DNA of 64,000 nucleotides, from NCBI RefSeq assembly GCF_004403945.1, contig NZ_SOHM01000029.1, forward strand, positions 100,978 through 164,977, written 5' to 3'. This document shows, piece after piece, positions 19,429-27,595 of the stretch. The first letter of the stretch is position 1. Every line of letters starts with the position of its first letter. The position numbers and the translations under genes are program-made. This DNA comes from Cryobacterium lactosi (GTDB lineage Bacteria > Actinomycetota > Actinomycetes > Actinomycetales > Microbacteriaceae). Under the pieces are notes generated by a model. That model saw nothing but the letters and a program-made list of their open reading frames with translations. It ran no database searches and was not told the origin of the DNA.

Positions 19429-19600
19429 GTATCCGAGGCCCAGGCAGGGCCACGACAATCTTCGATCGAAGGCGGGTGAGTAGCCATGGCTGGTGATAGT
19501 CCGCGCTCCACTCCCTCCGCGGTTGTCGTTTTCGCCCTCACCTTCTAGGTCGGGCGTCGCGCCGGGGGTGGCGCGCTACTGAACCTCCTTTACGAGGTGG
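19429..19600 (+). promoter_or_regulatory. Structured 5' leader of corA, candidate metal-responsive RNA
   Basis: Pairing elements in order: arm 1 ACGACAA (19452-19458); palindromic hairpin CTTCGATCGAAG (19460-19471); arm 2 GAAGGCGGGTGAG (19468-19480); arm 1' TTGTCGT (19523-19529); arm 2' CTCACCTTC (19537-19545); hairpin CGCGCC-GGGGGT-GGCGCG (19558-19575); and hairpin ACCTC-CTTTAC-GAGGT (19583-19598). The order 1-2-1'-2' implies a pseudoknot or alternative folds, as in riboswitches, and arm 2 shares GAAG with the hairpin. A decayed copy at 7686-7866 keeps these elements. Known Mg2+ leaders (M-box, mgtA, yybP-ykoY) were considered, but no clear match is seen. Confidence 0.55.
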
Positions 19601-19688
19601 CCTTTGGTGTGCCGTCGATTCCTGACGCCCCCGTGGCCGCCTCGGGCTTGCTCACACGCTCTCGTCGACCGAACGACGGAGTACGACC

Positions 19689-20747
19689 ATGGCACTCATC
19701 GACAACGGCATCTACGTGACCGGGCAGCGCACCTCCAGCCCGCAGAGCCTCGACGAGACCTACCAGCAGTTACGCGAATGCGCCGGGATGGCCTGGATTG
19801 GGCTGTACCGGCCCGACGCGGACGAGATCCGCAGCGTCGCCGACGAGTTTTCGCTGCATCCGCTGGCCGTGGAAGACGCACTCAAGGGTCACCAGCGGGC
19901 CAAGCTGGAGCGGTTCGGCGACACCCTCTTCGTGGTGCTGCGGCCGGCCTGGTACCTCGACGCCGAGGAGCGGGTGGAGTTCGGTGAGGTGAACGTCTTC
20001 ATCGGGCCTGGCTTCGTCGTGACCGTGCGGCACGCCGAGAACCCCGACCTGGCCAACGTGCGCCGGCGGATGGAGTCGAACCCGGCCCTGCTCGCGCTCG
20101 GGCCCGAAGCCGTGCTGCACGCCGTGCTCGACGAGGTGGTGGATGCGTACTCCCCCGTCGTCGCCGGGCTGGAGAACGACATCGACGAGATCGAGAACCA
20201 GCTCTTCGGCGGCGACCCGTCGGTGTCCCGGCGCATCTACGAACTGCTCAGCGAGGTGATCGACTTCCAGCGCGCCACCCGGCCGCTGCGCGGGATGCTC
20301 GAGGCGCTGCTGCGCGGCTCGGAGAAGTACCAGGTGGACGTGGAGCTACAGCGCTCGTTCCGGGACGTGCTCGACCACGTGCTGCGGGTCACCGAGCAGG
20401 CCGACTCGTTCCGGGCGCTGCTGGAGAACGCGCTCACCGTGCACGCCACCCTGGTGACCCAGCAACAGAACGACGAGATGCGCCGCATCTCGGAGGCCGG
20501 CCTGGCACAGAACGAGGAAACCCGCCGGTTGTCGGAGGTGAGCCTGGCACAGAACGAGGAGGTGAAGAAGATCTCCTCCTGGGCGGCGATCCTGTTCGCA
20601 CCGACGCTGGTGGGCACCATCTATGGGATGAACTTCGACACCATGCCGGAGCTGCACTGGGAGTTCGGCTACCCGGTGGCGGTCGCGGCGATGGGAGTGA
20701 TGGGGTTGGGGCTGTGGGGGATCTTCAAGCGGCGGAAGTGGTTGTAG
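19689..20747 (+). CDS. corA: CorA-family Mg2+/Co2+ transporter
   Basis: 352 residues. A long soluble N-terminal funnel domain is followed by two C-terminal membrane helices. The ion-selectivity motif GMN occurs in YGMNFDTMPELHW, and the basic tail KRRKWL closes the protein. Before the membrane part there is a Gln/Asn/Glu-rich helical repeat: QQQNDEMRRISEAGLAQNEE, then a second LAQNEE. Known: CorA forms a homopentameric channel for Mg2+ influx gated by cytosolic Mg2+. Its ~250-bp structured leader suggests post-transcriptional control. A truncated copy is at 7869-8072. Confidence 0.95.
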   Translation: MALIDNGIYVTGQRTSSPQSLDETYQQLRECAGMAWIGLYRPDADEIRSVADEFSLHPLAVEDALKGHQRAKLERFGDTLFVVLRPAWYLDAEERVEFGEVNVFIGPGFVVTVRHAENPDLANVRRRMESNPALLALGPEAVLHAVLDEVVDAYSPVVAGLENDIDEIENQLFGGDPSVSRRIYELLSEVIDFQRATRPLRGMLEALLRGSEKYQVDVELQRSFRDVLDHVLRVTEQADSFRALLENALTVHATLVTQQQNDEMRRISEAGLAQNEETRRLSEVSLAQNEEVKKISSWAAILFAPTLVGTIYGMNFDTMPELHWEFGYPVAVAAMGVMGLGLWGIFKRRKWL

Positions 20748-20880
20748 CGGGCGCGCACCGGGTAACGATTGCAGTCACGGACGGCACCGCCGCCGAAGCC
20801 CCTCTTGGGGGTTGGTGCTGTTCGGCGCGTTCCTGAAGGATCAAGAGTGGCGTGATCGCGCCGGCGATGGGGGAACATCC

Positions 20881-21690
20881 ATGACTGATCTGCGCAGCCG
20901 CGTGCCCGGGCAAGGACTGATGGCTATGGTGCTCGGCTCGCAGGAAAGCAGCGCCCAGCTTCCGCCACCGCGACCGGGAATGATTCGACTCTGCGAAGAA
21001 GCCCGGCCCTGGTACACCGGAGCGATCGGCGAGCGCCAAGTGGGGAGGGTGCTCGCTGAACTCGGCCCGGAATGGACTGTGCTGCATTCGGTGCCAGTCG
21101 GGGCTGGAACGAGCGACATCGATCACATCGTCATTGGTCAAGCCGGCGTCTTCACCATCAACACGAAGCACCACCCGGGCAAGTCGGTATGGATCGGCGG
21201 CAGGGGCATGCGGGTGGATGGTCATAAGGTGCCCTATATTCGCAATGCTTCCCATGAAGCAGAACGAGCCGCGGCCCTGCTCTCGGCTGCCAGCGGGATG
21301 ACCGTGCCCGTCACCTCTGTCATCGCGCTCGTCGGTGTGCGAGGCATCGTGACAAAGCGACCGCCCGATGGAGGGAGCGTTGTGTTGCACATCATCAGCG
21401 AGCGGCTGCTACTGAGGACTCTGTCAACAAGACCGGTCTTCAGCGTCGAGCAGGTTGAGAGCATCGTGGCCGCAGCGGTCTTACCCGGAACCTGGCACAA
21501 GAAACCGCTACCGGCAGAGGACGGCGTCGCCATCAACTTGGCCTTCGAGGCTCTGCACGACGGCGTGTCAGTGATGGATGCACTCCTTCGCCGTCGTTTG
21601 TATTGGGCGGACTTGGGCAGGCGGATGATTCCGGTCCTGGTGCCGTTTGGTGCGGCTGCGATTGTGCTCTGGTGGCTGGCAGCGCACTGA
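20881..21690 (+). CDS. NERD-domain membrane-anchored protein (paralog of 55768-56568)
   Basis: 269 residues from MTDLRSRVPG, with GGGGGAA 6 bases upstream. NERD core: AIGERQVGRVLAEL, SDIDHIVIGQAGVFTINTKHH, then HEAERAAALL. The NERD fold is a nuclease-related PD-(D/E)XK variant; here the D is kept (IDH) but the ExK position reads NTK. A C-terminal membrane helix (VLVPFGAAAIVLWWLAAH) anchors it. It lies 133 bp after corA, at the start of a nuclease-rich stretch. Biochemical activity is unproven for this family. Confidence 0.85.
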   Translation: MTDLRSRVPGQGLMAMVLGSQESSAQLPPPRPGMIRLCEEARPWYTGAIGERQVGRVLAELGPEWTVLHSVPVGAGTSDIDHIVIGQAGVFTINTKHHPGKSVWIGGRGMRVDGHKVPYIRNASHEAERAAALLSAASGMTVPVTSVIALVGVRGIVTKRPPDGGSVVLHIISERLLLRTLSTRPVFSVEQVESIVAAAVLPGTWHKKPLPAEDGVAINLAFEALHDGVSVMDALLRRRLYWADLGRRMIPVLVPFGAAAIVLWWLAAH

Positions 21691-21700
21691 TCGGGGTTGT

Positions 21701-22996
21701 CTAGCTCAACTCGTCGCCGGCTGATTCGAGCTGAGACGTTGTGCTGGGCCCGCGACGCAGCGCGTTAAGACTCGTGTAGCGCTGCCCGAGCGTCCAGCCC
21801 CAGGGCTTCCCCGTGGCCGTCACCTTGTCGTTGCGGATCGGCGCCGGCAGGTGCACGGTGCGCTCCTCGCCAGAAGGCGAGAGCAACATCACCTTGTAGG
21901 CCTCCCCCGCGTCCCTTCCGCCGCTCGACAGCAGATCCCTAATGAGTTCGCCGACCTTCCGCACGTCCGGATGCGCGGAACCCAATCGGCTCTCTGCTTC
22001 GTCAGCGGAGAAGATCACGGACTCCTCCACGTACAAGATCTCGGCGATCTCCGGCTTGATCTCTTGAGCCGCGTAGAAGCCCAGGTGTGTGACGCTGTCC
22101 CGAAAATACCGCTCGGGCTGGCAGATGTAAGCCGCTGCATCGAGGTACTCACCGTAGGCCGAGCGCGCCGCCACGATGACAGTGTCATCAATCGCGAGGG
22201 TCGGCGACGCGGAGACGTCGACGGTCGCCTCCGCTGCGACCGCTGGGTTGCGGTGCGGGCCGACGTACATGATGGGGTTCGCGGCACCGCGCTTGAAGAA
22301 ATGCGCAACAGACTTCCACCGATAGCGGTTGCGAACCTCGTCACCGGCGATGCGCCCTACGAACTCGAATCGGTCCGTCGGCGAGTAATTGCGGTCCTGG
22401 TCCACGTACATCGTCGCCTCGGCGGGCAGCCAGGCGGCGATCTGATAAACCTCGCGCACCACTCCCCCATAGATGGCGAGTGCGTACTTGGCCTTCTTCG
22501 CACTCGCAAGACTCATCCGCCAGATGCCGCGGGTCGCATCGTAAAGATCCATCGCTGTCTGTTTCGCGGAGTCCGCATAGCTGTCGTTGATGCGGATGAG
22601 AACGCAGTCGTCGTCGAAGACCTCGATGGGTTTTGACGACAGCTTCCCGTGTACCTCGTCCATTCCCATGCGCCCAAAGCGCTTGGCCCCATGGCCGACG
22701 ACCCGGTTGGTCAGGTTCTCGAATCCGATCAGATCGATGGCGGCCGCTTCAACTTTGAATGCCGTCGTCTCGTCGAGGCCGAAAGCCAGAACTTCAATGT
22801 TCGGTTCGTGGCCCTCCTTGCGGATCTCGCGAATGCGGGCGACCTTTGCGCTGTCCGAATCTTCGGTGAGGTGGGCGAAGGCCCGATTGCCGTAGCCCTT
22901 GCCGATGTAGAACGGGCGGTCGTTGCGAGGGTCTGTATAGACGTAGACGTAGTACTTGAGCGCTTCGATTTCGCTCGCATCGAACTGCTGACCCAT
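21701..22996 (-). CDS. LEM-3-like GIY-YIG domain protein
   Basis: 431 residues from MGQQFDASEI; AAGGA precedes this ATG, whereas a GTG eight codons upstream has no site. The N-terminal ~100 residues form a GIY-YIG nuclease-like domain: YYVYVYTDP, FYIGKGYGNRAFAHL with the catalytic-type arginine, and a glutamate in KVEAAAIDLIG. The remaining ~330 residues are of unknown function and include AIYGGVVREVYQIAAW and FEFVGRIAG. Known: LEM-3-type GIY-YIG domains cut DNA. It ends 11 bp from the convergent NERD gene. Confidence 0.8.
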   Translation of the reverse strand: MGQQFDASEIEALKYYVYVYTDPRNDRPFYIGKGYGNRAFAHLTEDSDSAKVARIREIRKEGHEPNIEVLAFGLDETTAFKVEAAAIDLIGFENLTNRVVGHGAKRFGRMGMDEVHGKLSSKPIEVFDDDCVLIRINDSYADSAKQTAMDLYDATRGIWRMSLASAKKAKYALAIYGGVVREVYQIAAWLPAEATMYVDQDRNYSPTDRFEFVGRIAGDEVRNRYRWKSVAHFFKRGAANPIMYVGPHRNPAVAAEATVDVSASPTLAIDDTVIVAARSAYGEYLDAAAYICQPERYFRDSVTHLGFYAAQEIKPEIAEILYVEESVIFSADEAESRLGSAHPDVRKVGELIRDLLSSGGRDAGEAYKVMLLSPSGEERTVHLPAPIRNDKVTATGKPWGWTLGQRYTSLNALRRGPSTTSQLESAGDELS

Positions 22997-23155
22997 GATG
23001 TCCTTGCTGCTCTCCACCACCGTGGGGGAGGTAGCTCGAGACTACCGATTCGCTCCTCGGATTGGCATCCGTGTTGCCCCGGATTCGTAAGTTGGGGCGC
23101 CTTTCGGTACCGGGGCTGCTGGTGTTCCTCTCTCCACTTCCGCCACACTTGGCGC

Positions 23156-24199
23156 ATGCCTCTCTACCGCTACTCAGCCGCCAAAATCGAACCACTGCTT
23201 CGCACCACTTTGGCTGCCGAGCAGATTCGCGAGCGAGAGGATTTGCAGCGCCTGCTGATGCAGCGGATTGACGTGATCAGCGAGGACCTACTCGTTATCA
23301 CCGAGGAATACAGTCTGTTCAAGGACTCGCGTCGACGCATTGACATCCTTGCGATCGACCGCATGGGCACATTGGTCGTTATTGAACTGAAGCGCACCGA
23401 GGACGGCGGCCACATGGAGCTGCAGTCGTTGCGCTATGCAGCAATGGTGTCCACCGTGACGCTGGATCATCTCGTGGAGACATTCGCTGACGCCCAGAGC
23501 CTTCCGCTGACCGAGGCCAGAGAGACAATCCTTAATTGGCTCATCGAACCGACTGACGAGCTGCCCAATCACGTGCGGATTATCCTCGTGTCTGCCGACT
23601 TCAGCACCGAGATAACAAGCACGGTTCTCTGGCTCAACGAGAACTACAACACAGATATCTCCTGCTTCCGTCTTGTCGCATACCGCCTGGGCGCTGATGT
23701 CTTGCTCGATGTCCAACAAATCATCCCGCTGCCTGAAGCCAAGGTCTTCCAGATTCAGCAGCGGCAAAAAGGGGCGGCGGCAACAGGCGTGATCGCGGCA
23801 GGGCGAGATTTCACGCGGTATAACTTGCAAATCAACGGGGAACAGTTTCTCAACGTGAGCAAACAGTCTGCAGTGAAGTCCGCGATGCAGACACTCTTCG
23901 CCGCGGGTGTGCCCCTCGTGGACATTCAGTCTGCGACGCAACCGGCACGATGGCTGGGTGTACACCCGGCCCCGGACGAATCCGTTGAAGACGCATTCGT
24001 TCGCGAACACCCGAACCGGAGTTCCTCACACCGATGGTTCGATCTCGGCGTCATAGACGACGGAACGACTTGGGTGACTCCCCGATTCGGTGGTACCAGC
24101 ACGGAAGCGATGCTCGACGGTCTTCGGAAGGTCGGAGAACCGTTCGTTTCACTCAGCTGGAGCCGGCTTGCGCCTGAGCAGGTTGGTCTTCAGGTCTGA
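23156..24199 (+). CDS. PD-(D/E)XK nuclease-like protein (NucS/DUF91-like N-terminal core)
   Basis: 347 residues from MPLYRYSAAK. The nuclease core is clear: D63 in RIDILAIDRMG, E77 and K79 in LVVIELKR, and Q90 in ELQSLRYAAM. This is the D-ExK-Q arrangement of the restriction-endonuclease fold. The C-terminal ~150 residues have no family I recognise; the segment VSKQSAVKSAMQTLFAAGV may contact DNA. It diverges from the GIY-YIG gene. Role could be repair or defence. Confidence 0.8.
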   Translation: MPLYRYSAAKIEPLLRTTLAAEQIREREDLQRLLMQRIDVISEDLLVITEEYSLFKDSRRRIDILAIDRMGTLVVIELKRTEDGGHMELQSLRYAAMVSTVTLDHLVETFADAQSLPLTEARETILNWLIEPTDELPNHVRIILVSADFSTEITSTVLWLNENYNTDISCFRLVAYRLGADVLLDVQQIIPLPEAKVFQIQQRQKGAAATGVIAAGRDFTRYNLQINGEQFLNVSKQSAVKSAMQTLFAAGVPLVDIQSATQPARWLGVHPAPDESVEDAFVREHPNRSSSHRWFDLGVIDDGTTWVTPRFGGTSTEAMLDGLRKVGEPFVSLSWSRLAPEQVGLQV

Positions 24200-24547
24200 G
24201 CACTTGCCGATGACTCGCGCGGTGCGGGGGATCTCGCTCTCGCGATCGCCGCCCGTCTGCCGATGCGCTTGGAAAAGTTCCGGCTGCGCTGGATGAGCAT
24301 CCGGAACAAGGAAATCGCGCTTCGCTGCGGACCCAAGGATGTTTATCGGAGCAATCGGGTGATGGCGGCGTCGGTTCACAGCGCCCACGCGCTCTGTCCG
24401 CTCTCCAGTGCTGGTAGCGATGTTCGCAAGGCTCGGATCTCCCAGAGTGAACCGCTGAGTCCACGCCTCTCGAGCGTCGGCAGGTCGGCGGCTAGAGTTC
24501 TAACGAGACCACACGAGACGACACCGTCGGCTCGGAAGGGAACGGCA
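24200..24547. other. Intergenic region, no gene seen
   Basis: 348 bp between the PD-(D/E)XK gene and the DUF4287 gene. In-frame sequence extends upstream of the DUF4287 start but has no conserved look, and the good ribosome site (GGAAGGGA) belongs to the ATG at 24548. No repeat or RNA is evident. Confidence 0.4.
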
Positions 24548-24841
24548 ATGTCATACCAGGCCTACCTCGACGCGATCGAAACGAAGACGGGCAAGACGCC
24601 ACAGGAACTGCTCGACGAAGCCAGCGCCCGCGGCTTCGATTCGACTACCAAGGCCGGCGAGGTGATCGCCTGGCTCAGTGACGACTACGGCGTCGGACGC
24701 GGGCACGCCATGGCGCTCTATGGAGTACTGAAAAAAGGCGCAGACGGCGCGGTCCCCGATAAGCATGTGGGCACGGACGGCAGCCACCGGGACGAGTCCT
24801 CGACGCTGAGGCTCGACGGCCTCGCCAAGCGCGAGAACTGA
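24548..24841 (+). CDS. DUF4287 domain protein
   Basis: 97 residues. The N-terminal segment AYLDAIETKTGKTPQELLD and the following AGEVIAWLSDDYGVGRGHAMAL match the DUF4287 helical domain, common in actinobacteria and often found with DUF5655. Function unknown. It has a strong ribosome site GGAAGGGA 6 bases before ATG, a polar C-terminal tail, and no signal peptide. Confidence 0.85.
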   Translation: MSYQAYLDAIETKTGKTPQELLDEASARGFDSTTKAGEVIAWLSDDYGVGRGHAMALYGVLKKGADGAVPDKHVGTDGSHRDESSTLRLDGLAKREN

Positions 24842-25056
24842 ATCACGCCGAGCTGCTGCACTGCCTACGGCCGGCACGTACCGCGCGGTCAGGCTGATTT
24901 TGGCCTGCCGGGCGGTCCATTCGAGGCCGTTGGCCCAGCCACAAGCTGTGCTTGCTAGCTCGATAGGGGCACCCCACACTGGGGTTGGCGAGCACGACCC
25001 CCGCGCTCCTACCGTTGAGTTGCGTCGACTGACGCACCCACGCGACGGGAATCCCA

Positions 25057-25545
25057 TTGACTTTGCCTGAATCCGGTTGGTACCGAGACCCTGAAGATGG
25101 AGCTCTCTTGCGCTGGTGGACAGGCACAGAATGGTCAGCTCAGAGACGAACCGCAGAACCCGTCCCTGTTCCGCCCTCTGCACCCGTCTACGGGAACACG
25201 GGCGGGCCAGCAAGCGCAAAGTCAACATACGTGCCAATGGCCAGTCACAACTCGGCGCCGCTGTATACCCCACAGGCGACACGCAAGGAGAGGGACCGGG
25301 AGATTCGTCGAAACAACTCGATGGCGTACACCGGTCTGGTTATGGCCCTTATCTCCTGCCTCATTAATCCGGTGGCGATTCCGAGCGTGCTGGGAATCAT
25401 CTTCTCGGCCATTGGCCTCGCCAAGTCCGGCGAGCTCGAAGGTGCCGGGGTGCAGCGGACCGGCCGAGGCACGGCGATCGCCGGCCTCGTGGTGAGCATC
25501 GCGTCGACCGCGTGGACTCTTTGGCGGATCTCGACGCTCGTCTAG
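25057..25545 (+). CDS. DUF2510/DUF4190-like membrane protein
   Basis: 162 residues with a TTG start. N-terminal DUF2510 motif: GWYRDPEDGALLRWWTGTEW, a small domain found at the termini of many actinobacterial membrane proteins. Next come a Pro/Ala linker and two hydrophobic hairpins (AYTGLVMALISCLINPVAIP; FSAIGLAKSG; AGLVVSIASTAWTLW) like DUF4190. Topology is inferred as a cytoplasmic DUF2510 with two to three membrane helices. Function unknown. Confidence 0.8.
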   Translation: MTLPESGWYRDPEDGALLRWWTGTEWSAQRRTAEPVPVPPSAPVYGNTGGPASAKSTYVPMASHNSAPLYTPQATRKERDREIRRNNSMAYTGLVMALISCLINPVAIPSVLGIIFSAIGLAKSGELEGAGVQRTGRGTAIAGLVVSIASTAWTLWRISTLV

Positions 25546-25589
25546 AGCAGGAAACTCCGGGAGCCACCGAGCCCAAGTACCTTTAAGTC

Positions 25590-25958
25590 GTGCCCCCTCG
25601 CCGCAAGTTCTCAGCCGTTTCACCCGCTGCGCGTGCGCGGTACGCGAAGCGACGGAAAGGGCGGCTCGCCCGCGTCGACAACGATCTCACCGCCTCGGAG
25701 TGGGCCGACTTGCTCGCCGCCTGGGGTGGGTGTGCCTATTGCCAAGCCGAGAGCACTGCCCTGCAGCGTGACTGCATCATGCCGATTTCCCGAGGTGGCC
25801 GGTACACCCTCGAGAATGTGGTGCCCGCCTGCCCGTCCTGCAACGCGAGCAAACACAACAACGAAGTCACCGGATGGCTCCGCCGCAAGAAACTCGACGA
25901 GCGCACGTTCCTGCTCCGGTACGCGACAATCCTGCCGACTCTCCTCCCGGCAGATTAG
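25590..25958 (+). CDS. HNH endonuclease-like protein with His replaced by Cys
   Basis: 122 residues, GTG start without an obvious ribosome site. A basic N-terminus (RRKGRLARV) precedes the HNH fold. Zinc ligands C48/C51 (CAYC) and C81/C84 (CPSC) are present, as are NVVPACPSCNASKHNNEV and the tail GWLRRKKLDERTFLL. The first catalytic position is odd: family members have DH-x-x-P-x-SRGG, but here residues 61-70 read DCIMPISRGG, so the general-base His is Cys62. It may be inactive on DNA or altered. An internally deleted relative is at 31681-31748. Confidence 0.85.
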   Translation: MPPRRKFSAVSPAARARYAKRRKGRLARVDNDLTASEWADLLAAWGGCAYCQAESTALQRDCIMPISRGGRYTLENVVPACPSCNASKHNNEVTGWLRRKKLDERTFLLRYATILPTLLPAD

Positions 25959-25977
25959 GGCTGACAACGCTCCTGGG

Positions 25978-25993
25978 CGCCCGGCTCCGGGCG
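25978..25993. terminator. Hairpin between convergent genes
   Basis: CGCCCG-GCTC-CGGGCG forms a 6-bp GC stem 20 bases after the HNH stop and before the convergent sucrose phosphorylase end. There is no T-tract, as is common in high-GC actinobacteria. Confidence 0.45.
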
Positions 25994-26087
25994 GGCGCTT
26001 CGATGCACCTCGTCCCTGCTCCGGTTACCGCTGCGGCAACTTCGGCTCGACCAGGTCGCCGCGGCGCGCCGCCCCCAAGCGGATGCG

Positions 26088-27593
26088 CTACGCGCCGCCT
26101 TTCGCCTTCGGTGCCCAGGCGCCCGCCGTGAGCAGATCGTCGACCTGGCCGGTCTGCTCGCCGTCCGACCAGGCCAGTGTGACGTCGCCCGACCGCAGGT
26201 TCACCGTCAGCGTCGCCGACCGGGGTCCGTCGGTCCAGGACAGAATGAGACCGTTGGTCAGCGCGTCGCGGGCAGCCGTGAATGACCCGTTGAACACGTC
26301 GAAGGTGTTGCGGAATCGGGCGAGTTCGAAGCCCGCCACCACCACGGGACGCTGCAGGTTCTCCTGCACCCCCTCCGGGGTGTACCGGTGACGGTTGATG
26401 TCCCGGCCCACGCCGGACCGCTCCAGCAGCTCGGTGTCGTTGCCGCCGGCGAACGCGCCCACGTAATAAACCTGGGGAATCCCCGGGGTGAAGTACTGCA
26501 CTGCGCGCGCGGCCAGGTAGCGGCGGTCGTCGCTGCCCAGGGCATCAAAGAAGGTGGAGTTCACCTGGTACAGGTCCAGATTCGACGCCGCCGCCCCGGT
26601 GGCGAGCCGGCTGGTGCCGCCGGTGGCGTTGTGGATCGACTCTACGAGAGCATCCAGCTGCGGGTCGGTGAGCAGGCCGGCCTCGCCGGTGTCGGGGTCG
26701 GAGCCGACATCCACGATGCCGATGCCGTCGTGGGTGTCGAGCACCGTGACGGCGTTCGTCGGGCGCACCTCGAGCCAACGCAGGAGCGGTTCGTGGTCGC
26801 CCGAATGCGCGGCGTGCAACACCAGCGGCGGCAGGGCGAAGTCGTAGACGCAGTCCACGAGCGCCGCGATCTCCACCTGGCGCTTGTAGTAGGAGTGCAC
26901 CTCCACGAGGGTCTGCATGCCCCGCTCGGCGGCCTCGACCCGCAGCTCATCGATGAAGGCGAAGGTCTCCGGCGTCATGAAACTCGTGGTGCCCGGGGTC
27001 TTCACGGCGTAGCCCACGGCGTCCATGCGGATCAGGGTGACCCCGGCGGCGGCGAGGGCGTCGAGGATCGAGCGCAGGTAGTCCCGGGTGAGCTCGGAGC
27101 GCACATCCACGTCGATCTGCTGCGGGGTGAACGTCGTCCAGACCAGGTGTGGTTCGGCTCCGAGGGTCATCTGGGTCAGCGGCAGGCCCGGCCGCGGGCG
27201 GTACACGCCGAGGAGATCGCTTTCCCGGGCGCCGTCGGGGAAGACCTTATCCATGGTGAGGAACATCTCGAACCAGCGCGACGCGCGCCCGTTGGCGATC
27301 ACGTCGCGGAACTGCGCCGAGTCGGCGGAGACGTGGTTGACGATGACGTCCACGACGACGTCGTGGCTCTGGGCGAGGGCGCGCACGTTGTCCCAGGAGC
27401 CCAGCCGCGGGTCGACCTCGGTGTGGTCGATGGGATCGAACCCGGCGTCCACCCCGTCGAACGGGGTGAAAAACGGCAGGATGTGCACCCCGCCGAAGAC
27501 ACCCTTCAGGTCTGTGTCGAGCAGGCTCTGCAGGCCGGCCAGGTTGCCGCCGAGGCGGTCGGCGTAGGCGATGAGTTGCACGTGGTTGCGCAT
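26088..27593 (-). CDS. Sucrose phosphorylase (GH13_18)
   Basis: 501 residues, full family length. The start QVQLIAYADRLGG-like (MRNHVQLIAYADRLGG), HILPFFTPFDGVDAGFDPID and the C-terminal FNGSF region follow bifidobacterial sucrose phosphorylases closely. Catalytic residues are visible: nucleophile D191 (RMDAVGY), acid/base E231 (VEVHSYY) and transition-state stabiliser D289 (DTHDGIG). Reaction: sucrose + phosphate to alpha-glucose 1-phosphate + fructose, in the cytosol. Related subfamilies (sucrose-6'-phosphate or glucosylglycerol phosphorylase) cannot be excluded. The gene follows its LacI regulator by 2 bp. Confidence 0.9.
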   Translation of the reverse strand: MRNHVQLIAYADRLGGNLAGLQSLLDTDLKGVFGGVHILPFFTPFDGVDAGFDPIDHTEVDPRLGSWDNVRALAQSHDVVVDVIVNHVSADSAQFRDVIANGRASRWFEMFLTMDKVFPDGARESDLLGVYRPRPGLPLTQMTLGAEPHLVWTTFTPQQIDVDVRSELTRDYLRSILDALAAAGVTLIRMDAVGYAVKTPGTTSFMTPETFAFIDELRVEAAERGMQTLVEVHSYYKRQVEIAALVDCVYDFALPPLVLHAAHSGDHEPLLRWLEVRPTNAVTVLDTHDGIGIVDVGSDPDTGEAGLLTDPQLDALVESIHNATGGTSRLATGAAASNLDLYQVNSTFFDALGSDDRRYLAARAVQYFTPGIPQVYYVGAFAGGNDTELLERSGVGRDINRHRYTPEGVQENLQRPVVVAGFELARFRNTFDVFNGSFTAARDALTNGLILSWTDGPRSATLTVNLRSGDVTLAWSDGEQTGQVDDLLTAGAWAPKAKGGA

Positions 27594-27595
27594 GG

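Noticed and set aside
19558-19598. Leader hairpins as an ordinary intrinsic terminator pair
   Set aside because: No T-tract follows and the elements are conserved with upstream arms in a second copy, so regulatory structure is more likely; attenuation remains possible.
24843-25127. Minus-strand 94-codon frame with protein-like stretches
   Set aside because: Overlaps the DUF2510 gene start, no family match, no ribosome site; could be a remnant but evidence is too thin.
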